From Romanomermis culicivorax (taxonomy: Eukaryota > Nematoda > Enoplea > Mermithida > Mermithidae), in the NCBI GenBank assembly GCA_963922205.1, contig CAWUHX010000040.1, forward strand, positions 851,001 to 915,000: 64,000 nt of DNA, written 5' to 3'. A model generated the notes under the pieces. The model was not told the origin of the DNA. It saw only the letters and a list, made by a program, of their open reading frames with translations, and ran no database searches. Made by a program: the position numbers and the translations under genes. Positions 1 through 11,733 of the stretch are shown piece after piece (the stretch's first letter is position 1; each line of letters opens with the position of its first letter).

Positions 1-534
1 AACGCTCGATCATTCCGTTGCACTGGGGGTGGTATGCCGTTGTTTTAACCTTGCGGATTTTGAGAAGCTCACAAATATCTTGCATAAGCTTCGACGTAAA
101 GCATCCACCTTGATCAGAGAGGAGGACGAGTGGGCTACCGTGCGTGAGGACGACGTTGTTGATGAAACATTCCACAATTGTCAAGGCTTTTTGGTCCGGT
201 ATCGGGTGTGCAGACACAAATTTCGTGAAATAATCCTGAAAAACAATAACGTATGGGCGTTTCTCACCTACCGGCGAAATGTTGACGATATCAGTTGCGA
301 CCATCTCAAAGGGATGTGTTGGTTGGATCGGCAACAGCAGCGGGGGCGGTGAGGTTCGCCGCGTCGTTAGTTGACAAATTTTGCAAGTTTTGATCCAATC
401 TCGAACGTTTTCTTCCATGCGGGGCCACCAAAAGTGAGCTTTAATCGCTGCTAGCATGCGGTTTGATCCTTGGTGATTCAAAATTTCCGCGCTGTGGAAT
501 TGATGAAGTGTTTGGTCGACCATGGATGTGGGTA
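1..534 (-). pseudogene. Copy B integrase fragment (3' part of interrupted pol)
   Basis: Read on the minus strand this is the distal part of a Ty3/gypsy pol gene. From about 520 down to 1 it runs through the HHCC zinc finger (ends KTCKICQ), the first catalytic Asp (ATDIVNISP), the second (LLSDQGGCF) and the Glu region ([11 protein letters not shown]), where the window ends. The frame is open throughout. It is the continuation of the pol gene that stops at 14,724: joining the text at 534 with that at 14,724 across copy A, and counting the duplicated GGTA once, gives uninterrupted pol, as copies A and C have it. The rest of integrase, ORF2, ORF3 and the 3' LTR of copy B must lie left of the window. 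It is called a pseudogene because copy B carries several nonsense codons upstream and is split by copy A. Confidence 0.9.
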
Positions 535-1128
535 TGTTGTATTTTGGTTTTAGTCGGGGCGGAGATGGTGTGGCGTTAGCAGGATTGGGATTCCGAGGTT
601 GCGTCCTTAATGTACGTGCGTCCCACACCCACGTTTCCCCGATAACCTAATTACTAGTACTTAAACCCCGACAATAATTAACCCAACAATTAAAGAAAAA
701 CCTAGTTTCTTTAATTGTCTCCCTTATTGCTCAGTACCAAAAGGCGAGAGAACTTTTCTACCTATTTATAATTATACGATAAAGATACGAAAACTTACGT
801 GACAAAATGCGGCGGGCGAGGCGAAGAGAAAAAGTAATAATAACAAATCGACTCCCACGCACGGGCGAGAAAAGACGAGAAGGCGTGGTGGGAGGCTGCT
901 AATATAGACTAGTGGTGGCCGGCGGGGCACACAACTAGTAGAAAAATAAAAACACACAAAGAATACATGAAACGATAAGTGAATAGAGAGAGACCAGCGC
1001 ACGCGTACCGACGTGCGCTACAGTAAGATGGCCACTGGTGGTCCGCGTTGCTCTCTCCACTTGCCACCTGCGGGCCTGTGACGTATTTTGACAAAACAAT
1101 AAAAATCGGCGGAAAACACACTACAACA
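535..1128 (-). repeat. Copy A 3' LTR (594 bp)
   Basis: Near-identical to 14,130-14,723. It has TG...CA termini and is followed on the inside by the polypurine tract. A GTAAGT splice-donor-like site lies at 793-798 on the minus strand, and a hairpin with 8-bp arms at 996-1019. The AATAAA that other LTRs of the family carry on the minus strand is TATAAA in this copy (single change near 770). Confidence 0.95.
996..1019. promoter_or_regulatory. LTR hairpin, 8-bp perfect arms
   Basis: AGCGCACG and CGTGCGCT are inverted around an 8-base loop. The same hairpin is found at 49,999-50,022 and 63,549-63,572; the copy A 5' LTR has one arm mismatch. Function unknown; it could be an RNA structure near the transcript end or a protein-binding palindrome. 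Confidence 0.5.
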
Positions 1129-1141
1129 CCCCTCCCCCCTT
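1129..1141 (-). other. Polypurine tract of copy A
   Basis: On the minus strand this reads AAGGGGGGAGGGG and abuts the 3' LTR directly, as expected for the primer of plus-strand DNA synthesis. The same tract abuts the 3' LTR of copy C at 50,132-50,144. Confidence 0.9.
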
Positions 1142-1540
1142 GCAGTAGAACGCCTTAAGCGATCATCAAGAAATACCGAAAAACATGCAAGGGGAAGGGC
1201 TCCGCCACTACAGGCCGTCGCCGGGGTTGCCGAAGAATTCTTCGGCGTCACACAGCGGGGCCGGCGGAGTTTTTGGGGTAGTTTGAGCCGATTTTTGGGG
1301 CGGCGACAATAGGGCGTCCAGCGGCAAGGTGTACGAACAAAACGGGGCAAGTGGGGGCGTGTAGCGGGCCACCGGCGGTCAAATTACTGTGTGCTTGCAG
1401 CATCGGCTGCACGTGCGCTGGAAACTAGTACAAAAGTATAAAGCAAAACGAGATTAGGAATAAAACAACCGGATCAAAATGAAGTTAAGAAACACAAAAA
1501 CGAAGAAAAAAAACAATGTTACTGTACAAAAAGCTCTTGT
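1142..1540 (-). other. Copy A untranslated region between ORF3 stop and polypurine tract
   Basis: About 400 bases without a supported gene. It holds a perfect 18-bp palindrome (GCCGAAGAATTCTTCGGC, 1229-1246), which in copy C (about 50,234) has become a near-palindrome with a central G, so the stem is kept. It may be a structured 3' UTR element. Confidence 0.6.
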
Positions 1541-4500
1541 TCAATGGCGGCGGCGGTAACGAGTATCGGATGCGGAGCGGTGATTTCGTGGGGAATCGCG
1601 GCAGTCGCGTTTGTTTCGTCCGTAACGATCGTTGTGGTAGCCATGGGGATCGTACGGGTCGTCGTGGCCATCAAAACGAATGTTACGGGAATAGCGGGAT
1701 CGACCGTAATCAGAGGTATCCCGGCGGCGCGACGATGAGGTTGACGTTTGAAGTTGAAGCGGCGAGAGCGGGTTCACGCCTGGTGCTGGTAATTGAGTGG
1801 CAATTAGCGACGGTCGGTCGGATGGCGTCCCTGTTGGCGGCAACCGTCGTGGTGGCAAAAGATTCCACCGGGCAGAAAAGTCGTGCCGACGCAGCAGGGG
1901 CGCGGGGCGATCCGTCTCGCTGTGATATTGCAAATAAATTTTTCGGATGTCGGCGATTTCGGGCGGCTGTGGAAATGGTGCGTAGCTCCGGTAAGCCATC
2001 CAGCTGTCGATGAGTCCGACAGCGGTGTTGTAGGCTTGGAGTAGGCACGAAGGGTTATCCAGGCCGCGGGCTTCGTATAGAAAAAGTGTCAAGTGGGCGG
2101 TGTGAACGGCGTCAACGACGCCGAGCTTCTCGGCCCAAAAACTGGCGACCCATTTCAATATCAACGTGGCGACGGCGTGCGAGATCGGGGGTTGTTGTTC
2201 TACGTATGCGGGGCGATAATGGTCATGGAAATATTGGTACAGCGCAAGCGAAGCGTTCGTGGCGCGGATGTGCACGGGCATGATGATATGAATGCGAAGG
2301 CGCCCGAAGAAATTGATCAGCACCATTTCGTGCAGCATGCGTGGTGAGAAAAATTCGACGGCCGGGTCAATATGTGGCGGGTAGCCCGGTGTGACTAACG
2401 TAACGCCATGCGGCTTATCGGTGGTTCGGAATCGCGTGTAATTTGGCAATCGTGTGGCCTCGCTAGGCAATCGTGGTTTTATGACTGGTGCGGAACTTGG
2501 TGGCAATGGAGTGCCAAGGACCGGTCTCGTAGTAATGACCAAAGACGGCTGGGCCTGCGCGGTACTCTGAGCCGACGTCGGGGCCGTAGGTGGCAGCGAC
2601 GTGGTGTGAGTTACCGTAGTCGTTGTGGCGGATGTCGGAGCTCTAGACGGCTGCGACCTTACCATAGGCGTAATCGAGGGTGTTGCGGGCTCCACGTCCA
2701 TAGGAGGCGGTGGAAGCGGAGCTTTGAACTCATCCTTCGGTGGATTTTTCAAAGCTTCCAAGCGTCGTTGAATTTCAGCGTCCCTATGCAGTGGGCTGAT
2801 AAAGTCCGTCAACTTGGGCGGTGACCGGCGGAACTGATGGCGATAATGATCTTCGTAAAAACCCGTCGTGTGCACCTGGCGCGTTTGTTCGCTTTGGGTA
2901 CGATGGGGCGGTTTATCCTCGCGGCGTTCTTTTTGACGACTATCGCGGCTGGGTTGTTGCGTATCTGTACGGTGGCGATCATCACGAGAGTGAGACTCGT
3001 GGCGTGAATGGTGGCTATCGTGATGAGTAGGCGGCGGTTTCGTTGCAGACACTACTGTTTTGGAAGAGTCACGTTTAGGTTTCGGCGTTGACGTGGCATG
3101 CGAAGAGCGTTCAGCTTCTTCGCGGGCTCTCTGTTTATCGCGTTGTTCGCGGCGTCGGGTTGTGCGTTCGCTGGGCGTGGGGCCGCGCTCAGCACGCGAA
3201 GTGCTGGGTGGCGGCGTACGCCGCGTACTCGGTTCGTCCGTTGTTCTTGTTTTGTGAGATTTGTGGTACGCCGATTCTTCCTGGAGTTGTTGTTTTTGTT
3301 TTGTTGAGTGTTCATACCGACCTGGTCTTCGGATAGGATTACCGTAGCGATCTAGAGCCAGCACAGACGTGCTGGGTGCCTGTGGGGTTTGGACATCCAC
3401 AGGCGCCATCGGCGGCACTAGAATCGCTGGTTGCGGCGGTTGCGGAATTGGTTGCGGTTGCGATGTGACCGGCGGCGGTAACGGAGCTGGTGGTTGCACG
3501 ACGGGTTGGGCCATCAGGGGAGCCATTTGAGCTACTTGCGGGGCCGGGGCGATCAACGTCGGTGGAGGCAACAAAATTTGTTGTATTTGTTCTTTCAACG
3601 CTTCGGGGAAATCTTTCCACTGATGTTCGGGAAACAGCATACCGGGCGGCAGTGGCGGAAAATGATACGCGGCGAGGGCTGCGGCCAAGGCGTCCCATTG
3701 AGTAGCTGAAATAAACTGTTGCGAAAAACGTACGGGAGCAGTATACCTGACTGCGGCAACAGTAGCAACGATCGGAGGTCCCGGCAAGACGGCCGGTGTC
3801 GCCAAATATATTCGTGGGTCCACGGCGGGTGCCGTGGTTGTTATCGTAGTGGCTGGGTCTGTAGAGACGACGTCCATAGACGTGGATTGGTCCACCGTGC
3901 TTTCTTCGGGTATGTCGGTCAACATTTGTTCTGACGTCAACGTCTCGGAATCAATCGCGGCGGGTTGGACGGGAGTAGATTCGTCCATCGGAACCGGGGC
4001 AATATTGGAAATTTCATCGAGCGTCAATTTCAAGAAATCGTTGATTTGCGTGGCGGTTGCGCTTATATCGGAGGGCGCGGCTGCCATAGGAAGGGCCGAC
4101 ACGTCTGTTGACGGCGGCAGCTTCGCTATGCTGAGGTCGAAGATTGGCGTTTCGAGTAGTTGGTCGTCGGCGGGTTCCACTTCGACATCAATAGGGCGGT
4201 CAAGAAGTTCCTCGGCGGTGAGCGTTTGCACCGAAGCCGTAGTCGGCATGGGGTACGCATACACTGGCGCGGGGAATGAACAACGGTTTTGAAAGTCGAT
4301 GAGTGCGATGAACGTTGAATAGAAATGGAAACGGCTGTGTGGATTGGCCGTATAGTCGTGTTCATCGATTTCAATTTCTTCGACCGACGTTTCCATGTGG
4401 AAGTCTCCGTTGAACACAATCGGGCGTAACGCGAAGGGATTGCAAATATATGTGCCGGGGTCGCTAGAGAAACTGGGTTCGCGTTCCGGGATACGGTTCA

Positions 4501-6529
4501 TCCAATTCATAAGAAGCGAATTGGGGTTGCCGTCGCTGCGGTACCACATGCACTCGTAAAACGCGGCGCGGATTTCTGGCGTCATAGATTGAGCGTGGCG
4601 GAGGAGGACATCGTTGACGACGGCATATTCTGCGGCGGAACACGGTGACGCAAGGAGCGCGGCTAACGGCATAAAAGACGTTAGCTTTCGGAACCACTCT
4701 CCATCAACCTGTAAAAAGTTAAGGATGGTGGAAGGGTGATAACGATAATGGGTACCGTTATAAGTGCGCTCGCGTAGGGGTTGGTCGGCGGCTACGCGTT
4801 CTGTCCAAAGATCGTCGACTTCGTGAGGGAGCGGCAGTAAGTTGGGGTCGTTGTATGGCATACGATTGCGAACGGCCAACTTATATATCGGTGAAAGCGG
4901 AAAGTTGAGCAAGTCAAGAAGCCGATCGGTGAGGTTGCTCTTCAAAGCCGACGTGATGGCTGCTTGAAGGCGTTTGGAATCGTCGAACACCGAACGTGGT
5001 TTGAGAGCCGGGTCTTCGTCATCAGAAACGTCTGGTGACTTGTTCCATTCGTCCTTTTGTTTCTTTTTCTTTTTCTTCGGCACTTTTGGGACGGGGAGAA
5101 GCTTCGGGTGAGTTGTTTGCGTCAAGGGTTTGACGTCCCGGAAGCCGTTGGGAACCGTACCTAAACAGAAAGACCGACCGTGGTCGGACGATGTGCAATC
5201 ATACATGAAAAATTTATAAGCCGAAAGAACTTCGTCTCGCATTATCGCGGGTAAGGCCACTTGCGATGTCGTCGGGTATATTCGATTGGCGTAGTCGGGG
5301 GGCAGGACATCCGACAGCGCTACGTTGTGAAAAGTGGCGATGACGTATTCGGCGAGATGGTCGATTTCGGCGGCGTCCAACGAGTCGTGGGGAAACAACG
5401 CGGGTGCGTTGTAAACCTCGGGGATGAAGCCGTAACGACCAAAGGCCAAAAACAATAACAACGGATAATAGGCGTCAAGGGCCGCGTAGGCCAGGACGTC
5501 GGATTGCAGGAACGACGTTGTTGGGTTGTTGAAAAAGCGTAGGGCTCCGGGGAAGCGTAGAGTGAGCTTGGAAACGTCCAGCGCCCACATGGTGGAAACT
5601 GTTGCTTTGAGCATGCGTTTTTCCGGAAAGAAACCAATCCATCGTGCCAACTCGTACAGTGACGGGGATATGTCGATGTTTCGAATGAGGCGGTACGCGT
5701 CGAAGTGGATTGCTTTTACGACGGGGTCTTTGTTCTTCTTTTGTCGGTCGGTTCGAAATTGAGTGCCCAGAAGCGCATAGATTCCCGCCCAGTCGTCGGC
5801 TCCATCGAAAGAGACTACGATGGTGTGGTCGCCGTCGACTAGGGAGAATAGCGCGGTCCAATCTTCTGGCGTGGCTGCGAAGGTTTCGAAGACAAACATC
5901 GTGCCGTTCGGGAACGCAAGTTGAACGTATCGGGGGTAGCTGGACGCCGTGGGGTCGGCTGGCATTTGCACGGCGAATTGAAATTGTTTGAAGTCGGCGG
6001 CCATGATCGATTCGGTGTCAAAGCCGACCAACGTGTAGCCACGGAAGTTTGGTGTGGGTTGGGCGGCCAAGGCCTGCCCCAAACTTCCGGGTGAAAGGAA
6101 AATCGGTGGCGGCAAGACGTTCGGGGGTCGCGCGTACATGGAAATGTACCACGACTCCAAATCGGCGACGCGAGTCAGGCGTTTGACGTTGTTTTCTAAA
6201 CAAGAGCGAATGTGATACTCATCATTGACACATGGGACACCACGTCGAATTAGCGACGTGGGGTTTGAAGGATGATATAAACGTGAACCAGGAGGGAGGC
6301 GCTGTGGTGCTGTCAATTCGTTAGAAGGACACATGCTCTGAGGCGGCGTTGGCTTGGGCGGCGATGTCACCTTGATGGGCGCATTTGGACAACTGGATCG
6401 GGCTACGATAGCGAGATAACGAGAGTTGTGGTATGCGGAAATCAAGGCAGCGGCCGGTTGTGGACTGAGGAGGCCACAACTTGACCATGACGGGATCGCG
6501 GCGGCTGACCATGGGACTCTGGCCCAAAA
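1541..6529 (-). CDS. Copy A ORF3: large protein with DEDDy 3'-5' exonuclease domain
   Basis: An accessory protein of about 1660 residues in the place where env lies in other gypsy elements. Counting from the TTG at 6445, an RNase D/WRN-type exonuclease domain spans about residues 135-340: motif I FDTES (D143, E145), motif [11 protein letters not shown] (D214/D217/D218), and motif III YAALDAY (Y320, D324), i.e. the DEDDy pattern. Then come a Lys-rich stretch, a long Pro/Thr-rich linker, an Arg/Glu/Ser-rich charged region (about 1100-1290), a C-terminal folded-looking region (about 1420-1560) and a basic tail. The frame is open from 6529, immediately after a TAG that forms the end of a pyrimidine-rich 3' splice site. 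There is no ATG until 6334, so the true start is either a spliced-on AUG or Met at 6334. No stop or frameshift interrupts it. I infer a role in RNA trimming or counter-defence, but only the fold motifs are seen. Confidence 0.85.
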   Translation of the reverse strand, partial: FWARVPWSAAAIPSWSSCGLLSPQPAAALISAYHNSRYLAIVARSSCPNAPIKVTSPPKPTPPQSMCPSNELTAPQRLPPGSRLYHPSNPTSLIRRGVPCVNDEYHIRSCLENNVKRLTRVADLESWYISMYARPPNVLPPPIFLSPGSLGQALAAQPTPNFRGYTLVGFDTESIMAADFKQFQFAVQMPADPTASSYPRYVQLAFPNGTMFVFETFAATPEDWTALFSLVDGDHTIVVSFDGADDWAGIYALLGTQFRTDRQKKNKDPVVKAIHFDAYRLIRNIDISPSLYELARWIGFFPEKRMLKATVSTMWALDVSKLTLRFPGALRFFNNPTTSFLQSDVLAYAALDAYYPLLLFLAFGRYGFIPEVYNAPALFPHDSLDAAEIDHLAEYVIATFHNVALSDVLPPDYANRIYPTTSQVALPAIMRDEVLSAYKFFMYDCTSSDHGRSFCLGTVPNGFRDVKPLTQTTHPKLLPVPKVPKKKKKKQKDEWNKSPDVSDDEDPALKPRSVFDDSKRLQAAITSALKSNLTDRLLDLLNFPLSPIYKLAVRNRMPYNDPNLLPLPHEVDDLWTERVAADQPLRERTYNGTHYRYHPSTILNFLQVDGEWFRKLTSFMPLAALLASPCSAAEYAVVNDVLLRHAQSMTPEIRAAFYECMWYRSDGNPNSLLMNWMNRIPEREPSFSSDPGTYICNPFALRPIVFNGDFHMETSVEEIEIDEHDYTANPHSRFHFYSTFIALIDFQNRCSFPAPVYAYPMPTTASVQTLTAEELLDRPIDVEVEPADDQLLETPIFDLSIAKLPPSTDVSALPMAAAPSDISATATQINDFLKLTLDEISNIAPVPMDESTPVQPAAIDSETLTSEQMLTDIPEESTVDQSTSMDVVSTDPATTITTTAPAVDPRIYLATPAVLPGPPIVATVAAVRYTAPVRFSQQFISATQWDALAAALAAYHFPPLPPGMLFPEHQWKDFPEALKEQIQQILLPPPTLIAPAPQVAQMAPLMAQPVVQPPAPLPPPVTSQPQPIPQPPQPAILVPPMAPVDVQTPQAPSTSVLALDRYGNPIRRPGRYEHSTKQKQQLQEESAYHKSHKTRTTDEPSTRRTPPPSTSRAERGPTPSERTTRRREQRDKQRAREEAERSSHATSTPKPKRDSSKTVVSATKPPPTHHDSHHSRHESHSRDDRHRTDTQQPSRDSRQKERREDKPPHRTQSEQTRQVHTTGFYEDHYRHQFRRSPPKLTDFISPLHRDAEIQRRLEALKNPPKDEFKAPLPPPPMDVEPATPSITPMVRSQPSRAPTSATTTTVTHTTSLPPTAPTSAQSTAQAQPSLVITTRPVLGTPLPPSSAPVIKPRLPSEATRLPNYTRFRTTDKPHGVTLVTPGYPPHIDPAVEFFSPRMLHEMVLINFFGRLRIHIIMPVHIRATNASLALYQYFHDHYRPAYVEQQPPISHAVATLILKWVASFWAEKLGVVDAVHTAHLTLFLYEARGLDNPSCLLQAYNTAVGLIDSWMAYRSYAPFPQPPEIADIRKIYLQYHSETDRPAPLLRRHDFSARWNLLPPRRLPPTGTPSDRPSLIATQLPAPGVNPLSPLQLQTSTSSSRRRDTSDYGRSRYSRNIRFDGHDDPYDPHGYHNDRYGRNKRDCRDSPRNHRSASDTRYRRRH

Positions 6530-6750
6530 CTACAGAGTGGGGGAAGTACCCATGGGGTCCCAAGCAAAAGCATGCAAGTATAAGCAGCAAAAGCATAAAA
6601 TGAGAAAATACCGTCGCAGGCGAAACTTAGATCGTTTTGATGGGGCTGCTGCTCGGCCCAACGGACGTATCGTTCGTTCACGTTTATCGATTCAAGATAC
6701 GGTGGAGGCTCGTCGGCCGTGGAGGTTGATCCAGTCGACGGCGTCGTCAT
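6442..6750 (-). CDS. Copy A ORF2: small membrane protein with PPPY motif
   Basis: It starts at the ATG at 6750, in AAAATGA context, the first ATG after a splice-acceptor-like CTTTCAG at 6844. The protein is 102 residues. Near residue 14 is DEPPPYLES, a PPxY late-domain motif of the kind that binds Nedd4-type WW domains. Next is a conserved block ([13 protein letters not shown]), then a hydrophobic segment (about 45-68, [15 protein letters not shown]) able to span a membrane. The last 30 residues are not conserved in copy C, which stops after LLLGTP. The stop overlaps the TTG of ORF3 (TTGA). No signal peptide or glycosylated ectodomain is seen, so it is not a normal envelope protein. It may act with ORF3: the old relative D has the two in one frame. 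Confidence 0.6.
   Translation of the reverse strand: MTTPSTGSTSTADEPPPYLESINVNERYVRWAEQQPHQNDLSFACDGIFSFYAFAAYTCMLLLGTPWVLPPLCSFGPESHGQPPRSRHGQVVASSVHNRPLP
6530..6546 (-). promoter_or_regulatory. Candidate 3' splice site opening ORF3 (copy A)
   Basis: On the minus strand a pyrimidine-rich run ends in CTGTAG exactly where the ORF3 frame becomes open; the TAG is the in-frame stop that would be removed by splicing. Copy C has the same arrangement at 55,499-55,515 with a better tract (TTTCTTCCCCTCTGTAG). Confidence 0.5.
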
Positions 6751-7261
6751 TTTGAAAAAATAAAATTTTTGGGAGCGGCTGGAAAATGCGACTATTGCTG
6801 ATGGAAGCGAAAGATGGAAATGAAATAGTAAAAGAATAAGCCGCTGAAAGTTGAAGAAAGTGTAAAGTAAGAAAATGCAACTACTACCATTACAAAAAGC
6901 AACACAAACACCACCATGTTAATGGAGAATAAAATCAACCTTTCCCAATTAGTCTTATGAGAGTGATAGCGGCCAGGGTCGGGCGGAAGTAAACCGAATG
7001 GCCTCGCGCTGAACAGAACCTAACATTAAAGAAGAAACCCCCTCCTATTGCGAAAGTATGGGAACCGGGGCAGGATGTAAAGTGATATTGTAAAGTCGGA
7101 TGAGAGCTGGTAAAAAGGCGGGTTGAATGGAAATGTGTTGAGACCGCCGTGCATCCTTGCTCATTAACGAGGTCCCCATGATCTAAATTAAACAAACATA
7201 AAGATTATTTACAACGCGGCGTGATGAGCGCCGTATCACAAAAGAAAAATTTTAAAGCGAA
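6751..7261 (-). other. Copy A pol-ORF2 spacer with splice acceptor
   Basis: About 510 bases between the pol stop and ORF2. A CTTTCAG acceptor-like site at 6844-6850 (minus strand) is conserved in copy C, and the first ATG after it is that of ORF2 in both. In copy C a hydrophobic reading frame runs through the matching region, but in copy A small indels break it, so I do not call it a gene here. Confidence 0.5.
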
Positions 7262-10200
7262 CTATTGCCGGCGAGAAGTGTGGAGCGTGCGGGGTCCACC
7301 TTCTTCATTTTCGAACGCGTCCTTTGCCGGTCGTGGGACAAACGGTTTTAGACGTGTTATGGAGACAGTCTGTGGCCGGCCGGGCACGTCGAGTGAGTCG
7401 ATGGTGACAACGTTATCGGCTGCGCGAGAGGCGTCCATGATGAGGAAAGGCCCGATGAAGTCGGGCTGAATTTTGTTGGCTTTGCGCGTGTTGGTTAAAA
7501 GAACTAAGTCGTTGACGACGAAATCGCGTTTTCGAGCTTTGCGGTCAAAATATTCTTTGCTGGTGGCGGCTGCGGCATCGAGGTTAGCTTTAATCTTTTC
7601 GTGCATCTTGAGTTGGGCTTGCGTTAGAATATGTTGATAAGCGTCGTAATTCAACGGCAAGGTGAGGCGGTGGGCGCAGTTGTAGTCGAAGGTGATGCGC
7701 GGCTCATATCCACGTAATAAACTGAATGGCGAATGGCGTGTAGCTGTATGCGGCGTGGCATTGTAAGCGAACACGGCGTAGGGCAGGTAGCGCTCCCAGT
7801 TGTCTGGATCGTCGGCGGTATACTTTTTGAGCTGAGCTATCAATGTTTGATTGAAACGTTCGACCATTCCGTTGCATTGAGGGTGGTACGCCGTTGTTTT
7901 AACTTTTCTAATTTTGAGAAGTTCGCAGATATCTTGCATGAGTTTTGACGTAAAGCATCCACCTTGGTCGGAAAGGAGTACGAGTGGGCTGCCATGCGTG
8001 AGAACGACGTTGTTGATAAAACATTCCACTATTGTTGAAGCTTTTTGATCTGGTATCGGATGCGCGGACACGAACTTTGTGAAGTAATCCTGAAAAACAA
8101 TAACATAGGGACGCTTCTCACCTACTGGCGAAATGTTGACGATGTCGGTTGCCACGATTTCGAATGGGTGTTTGGGTTGAATTGGCAACAATGGCGGAGG
8201 CGGTGACGTGTGCGGCGTTGTTAGTTGGCAAATTTTGCAGGTTTTGATCCAATCTCGAACGTTTTCTTCCATGCGGGGCCACCAAAAGTGAGCTTTGATG
8301 GCTGCTAGTGTACGGTTTGTCCCTTGATGATTCAAAATTTTTGCGCCGTGGAATTGATGAAGAGTTTGGTCGACCATGGAAGCGGGTACGACTAATTGCT
8401 TGACCTCTTTAAGTTGACGGTTTAAGATTTGATCTTCGAGGAAGAAAATCGGTGGGTGTTTGACGGCGTTATCTGTTCTGAGGGAGGCGATAATTTTTGT
8501 TATGGCTGGATCCGCGGCTTGAGCTTTCAAAACTTCTTCGTGAGCGGCGATCGTAATGACCTTGGCTGGAGGCGGTTCGTGGTCGGCATCTTTAGGCATT
8601 GAATTAGAGAGTGTGGGTTGACTGATAGTCTTTCTTGTCATTGCATGGGTGATGGCGTTGATTTCGGCGTCGACTTCCGTGGGTAGTGAAGCCACTGCTG
8701 GGCGTATTTCGGGTACCGTTAAGTCGGTTTCCTTAGTTGCACCAGCAGGGTGAAAATTCTCACGGAAAATCGTAGCGGTCAAATTTTCAGCGTTCTGGAT
8801 TGGAGATTTGTCGCGGTCGTCTTTCCTAGACAGAAAATCGGCGCAAGCGTTATCTTTACCTTTAACGTATTCTACTCTGTAATCGTAATCTTGAAGGCTG
8901 ATCGCGAAGCGTTGGAGTCGTGAGTTGCGGTGTTTTTCGTCTTTGAGCCATTCGAGTGGCTTATGGTCAGTGCGGACGATAACTTTCTGGCGGTACACAT
9001 AGTGGCGGTACATCGGGAAGCCGTAGACAATGGCGAGGCATTCACGCTCAGTTGTACTGTAGCTGGTTTCGGCATCGGTGAGTACGCGACTATTGTAGGC
9101 GATAACCCATTGATCGTTTCCATTTTCCTGATACGAAATCGCTCCAATGGCAGTCGTACTGGCGTCGGTTTGAATAACGAATTGAGCTTTGCCGTCGTAG
9201 ACCGGATATCGGAGAAAGGGCGAAGACGTAAGGGCTGTCTTGATACCTTTAAATGCGGCGTGGTGTTCATCCGTGGCGAAGTATTGGGCGTCTTTTCGTA
9301 GGAGTCCGTACAAAGGACTGGACAAGGTTGCCAAGTTCGGGATAAATCGCTTGCACCATTGGACTAGACCTAAAAAACTTTGCATACCTTTTTTAGTCTT
9401 CCGAAATTCATATTCGGCAATTGCTTTGACTTTCTCCCGGTCGGCGGCGATTCCGCGGGCGCTAAGAAGGTGTCCCAAAAACTTGACTTGCGGCGGCAGG
9501 AATTCGCATTTGTCTGGCCGAAGCGTAAGGTTGGCTGCGCGGAGGGCGTCGAAAATAATTTTTAAATGTTCCAAATGTTCTTCGAACGAATTTGAGAAAA
9601 TGATGATATCGTCGATATAAACGAGGCAAATTTTCCAAATGTACGGGCGAAGGATTCTCTCCATTAAGCGTTGGAATTCGGCAGGCGCGTTTTTCAGGCC
9701 GAATGGTAAAACTTTGAATCGAAACAAACCTTCTTGGCAAATGAAGGTTGTTTTATCGCGGGAGTCAGCGTCAAGGGGTAGCTGCCAGTACCCTGCTTTG
9801 AGATCCAACGTAGTGAAGAATTTCGCGTGTCCCATTGCGTCCAAGTAGTCGTCGATGCGCGGAATCGGAAATTCGTCGCTCGGCGTAACGTCATTTATAC
9901 CGCGGTAGTCGACAACGGGTCTCCATGAGCCATCTTTTTTCTTCACAAGGAATAGCGGTGCGGCCCAAGGTGAGCGGGATGATTCGATAAAATCATTGTC
10001 AAGCATTTCTTGAATATGACGGCGTACAATTGGTCTCTGTTCCATCGCGGCGCGGTAATAATGGCGAGATACGGGCTTCGCGGTGCCGGTGTCGATACTG
10101 ACGGTCAATTCGCTAGTGATAGTTGGTTTATCGCCGGGGAGGCTGAAGACATCGCGGTGTTGTCGAAGCATCTTGAGGGCTTTTGTTTCTTGCGCGGCAG

Positions 10201-10668
10201 AAACGTAAGTCTTTTCGGTCATTTTGTTTAGGGCGTATTCCAGCTTTTGTTGTGTGGTATGGCCGGGGAACGATTTGTCAAGGGCGGCCGGCTCATGGTC
10301 AGTTAAATCGCTGTCGGCGGCAGCGGTTGCTATCTGACAGTCGGCGTGGATTTCGGAATACTCTAGCGTGTGCTTTGCCATCGCGATGAGCTGATTGGGT
10401 CGAAGTTTGATACTGTTCAGCGTATTGTTAATGAAGAGAAGTGGACAATGACCGTTGGTGATGTTGACCACTGCGGTTTTGACTGGGAGTTCTGCGGCAA
10501 CGTTATCTGTGGCTAGTGATTGTACGATCACGTCGGGCACTGTCGCCGATGTTGTGGGAAAAACGCTACTTTTGACCCATTGTTGGCAGTGCAGTGAAAT
10601 CGAAACAGAGGCTTGGGCAACGAGAAAAATCGGTTCGGCGAGCTCGGTAACCTCCAGCCGCCGAGGGA
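7262..10668 (-). pseudogene. pol: Copy A pol: reverse transcriptase, RNase H, integrase
   Basis: The main enzymatic part of Gag-Pol, open for about 1130 codons. In order: RT palm with [12 protein letters not shown] and the catalytic [11 protein letters not shown] near 9600; connection; RNase H with [11 protein letters not shown] near 9160; integrase zinc finger [13 protein letters not shown]...KTCKICQ near 8230-8360; DDE core with [18 protein letters not shown] and [13 protein letters not shown]; and a C-terminal FIGPFLI (GPF/Y) module near 7460. Its frame joins the protease frame only by a shift: at about 10,665 copy A has two more bases than copy C in a G-run (GAGGGAGGGGGG versus GAGGGGGCGG), so it is cut off from gag and protease. 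Otherwise it is close to copy C and to copy B. Confidence 0.93.
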
Positions 10669-11733
10669 GGGGGGTTGGTGTGGACTAGGTTGAGCCTGCC
10701 GTATCGGTTGTTCAACTTCGATTTCTTTGGGTTGGCTAAAAATATCAGATTTATCATCATAAAAACTTACTCGTTCGTCCTCTGGTATTTCTTCTAAGAC
10801 GTTATCGTTAGCGGCGTTTAGAAACAGTTCCGTTTGCGGGCGGACCGAGGCGATTACCTTGAGCGGCAGTTTAACGTCTTGAATTTCGATGTAATTGTCT
10901 TTGAAATTTAAAATGGCGTGGATATCGGGGTGCGCGAGGAAGTCAGTTCCAATGATGCATTGATCGTTTCCGTCGTTGTCAAGGATTACACATTTGATCA
11001 TGTGCTCTCCGAACGCGGATTCCATCGTAACGACTACCAGGCCCTGAGCATTGACTACGGCGCCATCGGCTACTTTGATTTTTCCACAAATCGGGAGTTG
11101 AAGCGATTGCTTGTCGAAAGCGCGTTTGACTAATCCTGATGAGAGGACGGAACATTGGGCACCTGTGTCGATGAGCGCCTGTGCTTTGACGGCTCCTATT
11201 TTGATTGGGATTTGAAAGGCTCTCGTAGAGGCGTACTTGCGGACAAACGATTTGGAAGATGGCGTGAGGTTATCAATTTGACAAACGGACGAGCGGATGT
11301 GACAGGGATCTTGAAAAGCGCGGCCCGTTGCGTTCCAACAGACGATGCTGGGGCTGACAATTGGCGCGGCGGAAGCGATTTCTTTGGATGGAATAACCAT
11401 ATTAGCTGTTGACGTTGATTGATTGTTGACGCGTGTTTCGAGCGCGGGTATTGACGCCGTATTTGGTGCCGGGAGGGCGGGTAGGGTAATTTGCAATTCT
11501 GAAGATTGAGAACTAGCGCGCGATGAATCCGTCGGCGTCGTGACGTATGGAGCCGGTACCGCGTTGTAATGGATATGTTGTTCCCACGGCGCCGGAAATT
11601 GATGGTTCGGGTAAACGGCGTAGGTATTCTGAACAAAATCATTTGGGCGTTGTATAGGATTACCTTCATAGAAATGGTTTCGCGCGCCGCGGGCGTAGTT
11701 CGCGCCTCGTTGGGGCGGTCCTCCGCGGCCGGG
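10669..11733 (-). pseudogene. Copy A pol: protease and flanking linker
   Basis: The middle section of Gag-Pol. The retropepsin active site [14 protein letters not shown] lies near 11,150-11,190, preceded by a linker with ASAAPIVSP and [11 protein letters not shown] and followed by the partner half of the fold ([16 protein letters not shown]). The frame is the same as gag, separated from it only by a TGA in place of CGA of copy C (a CpG-type transition) just after GQRDW. It ends at the two-base insertion near 10,665. It would be made only by readthrough. Confidence 0.88.

Noticed and set aside
772..1350. Minus-strand frames inside the LTR and beside the polypurine tract
   Set aside because: They recur only because the LTRs are repeated; they have no start context or motif.
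1541..6529. ORF3 as a retroviral envelope glycoprotein
   Set aside because: No signal peptide, no transmembrane anchor, no furin site or Cys-rich ectodomain; instead DEDDy exonuclease motifs.
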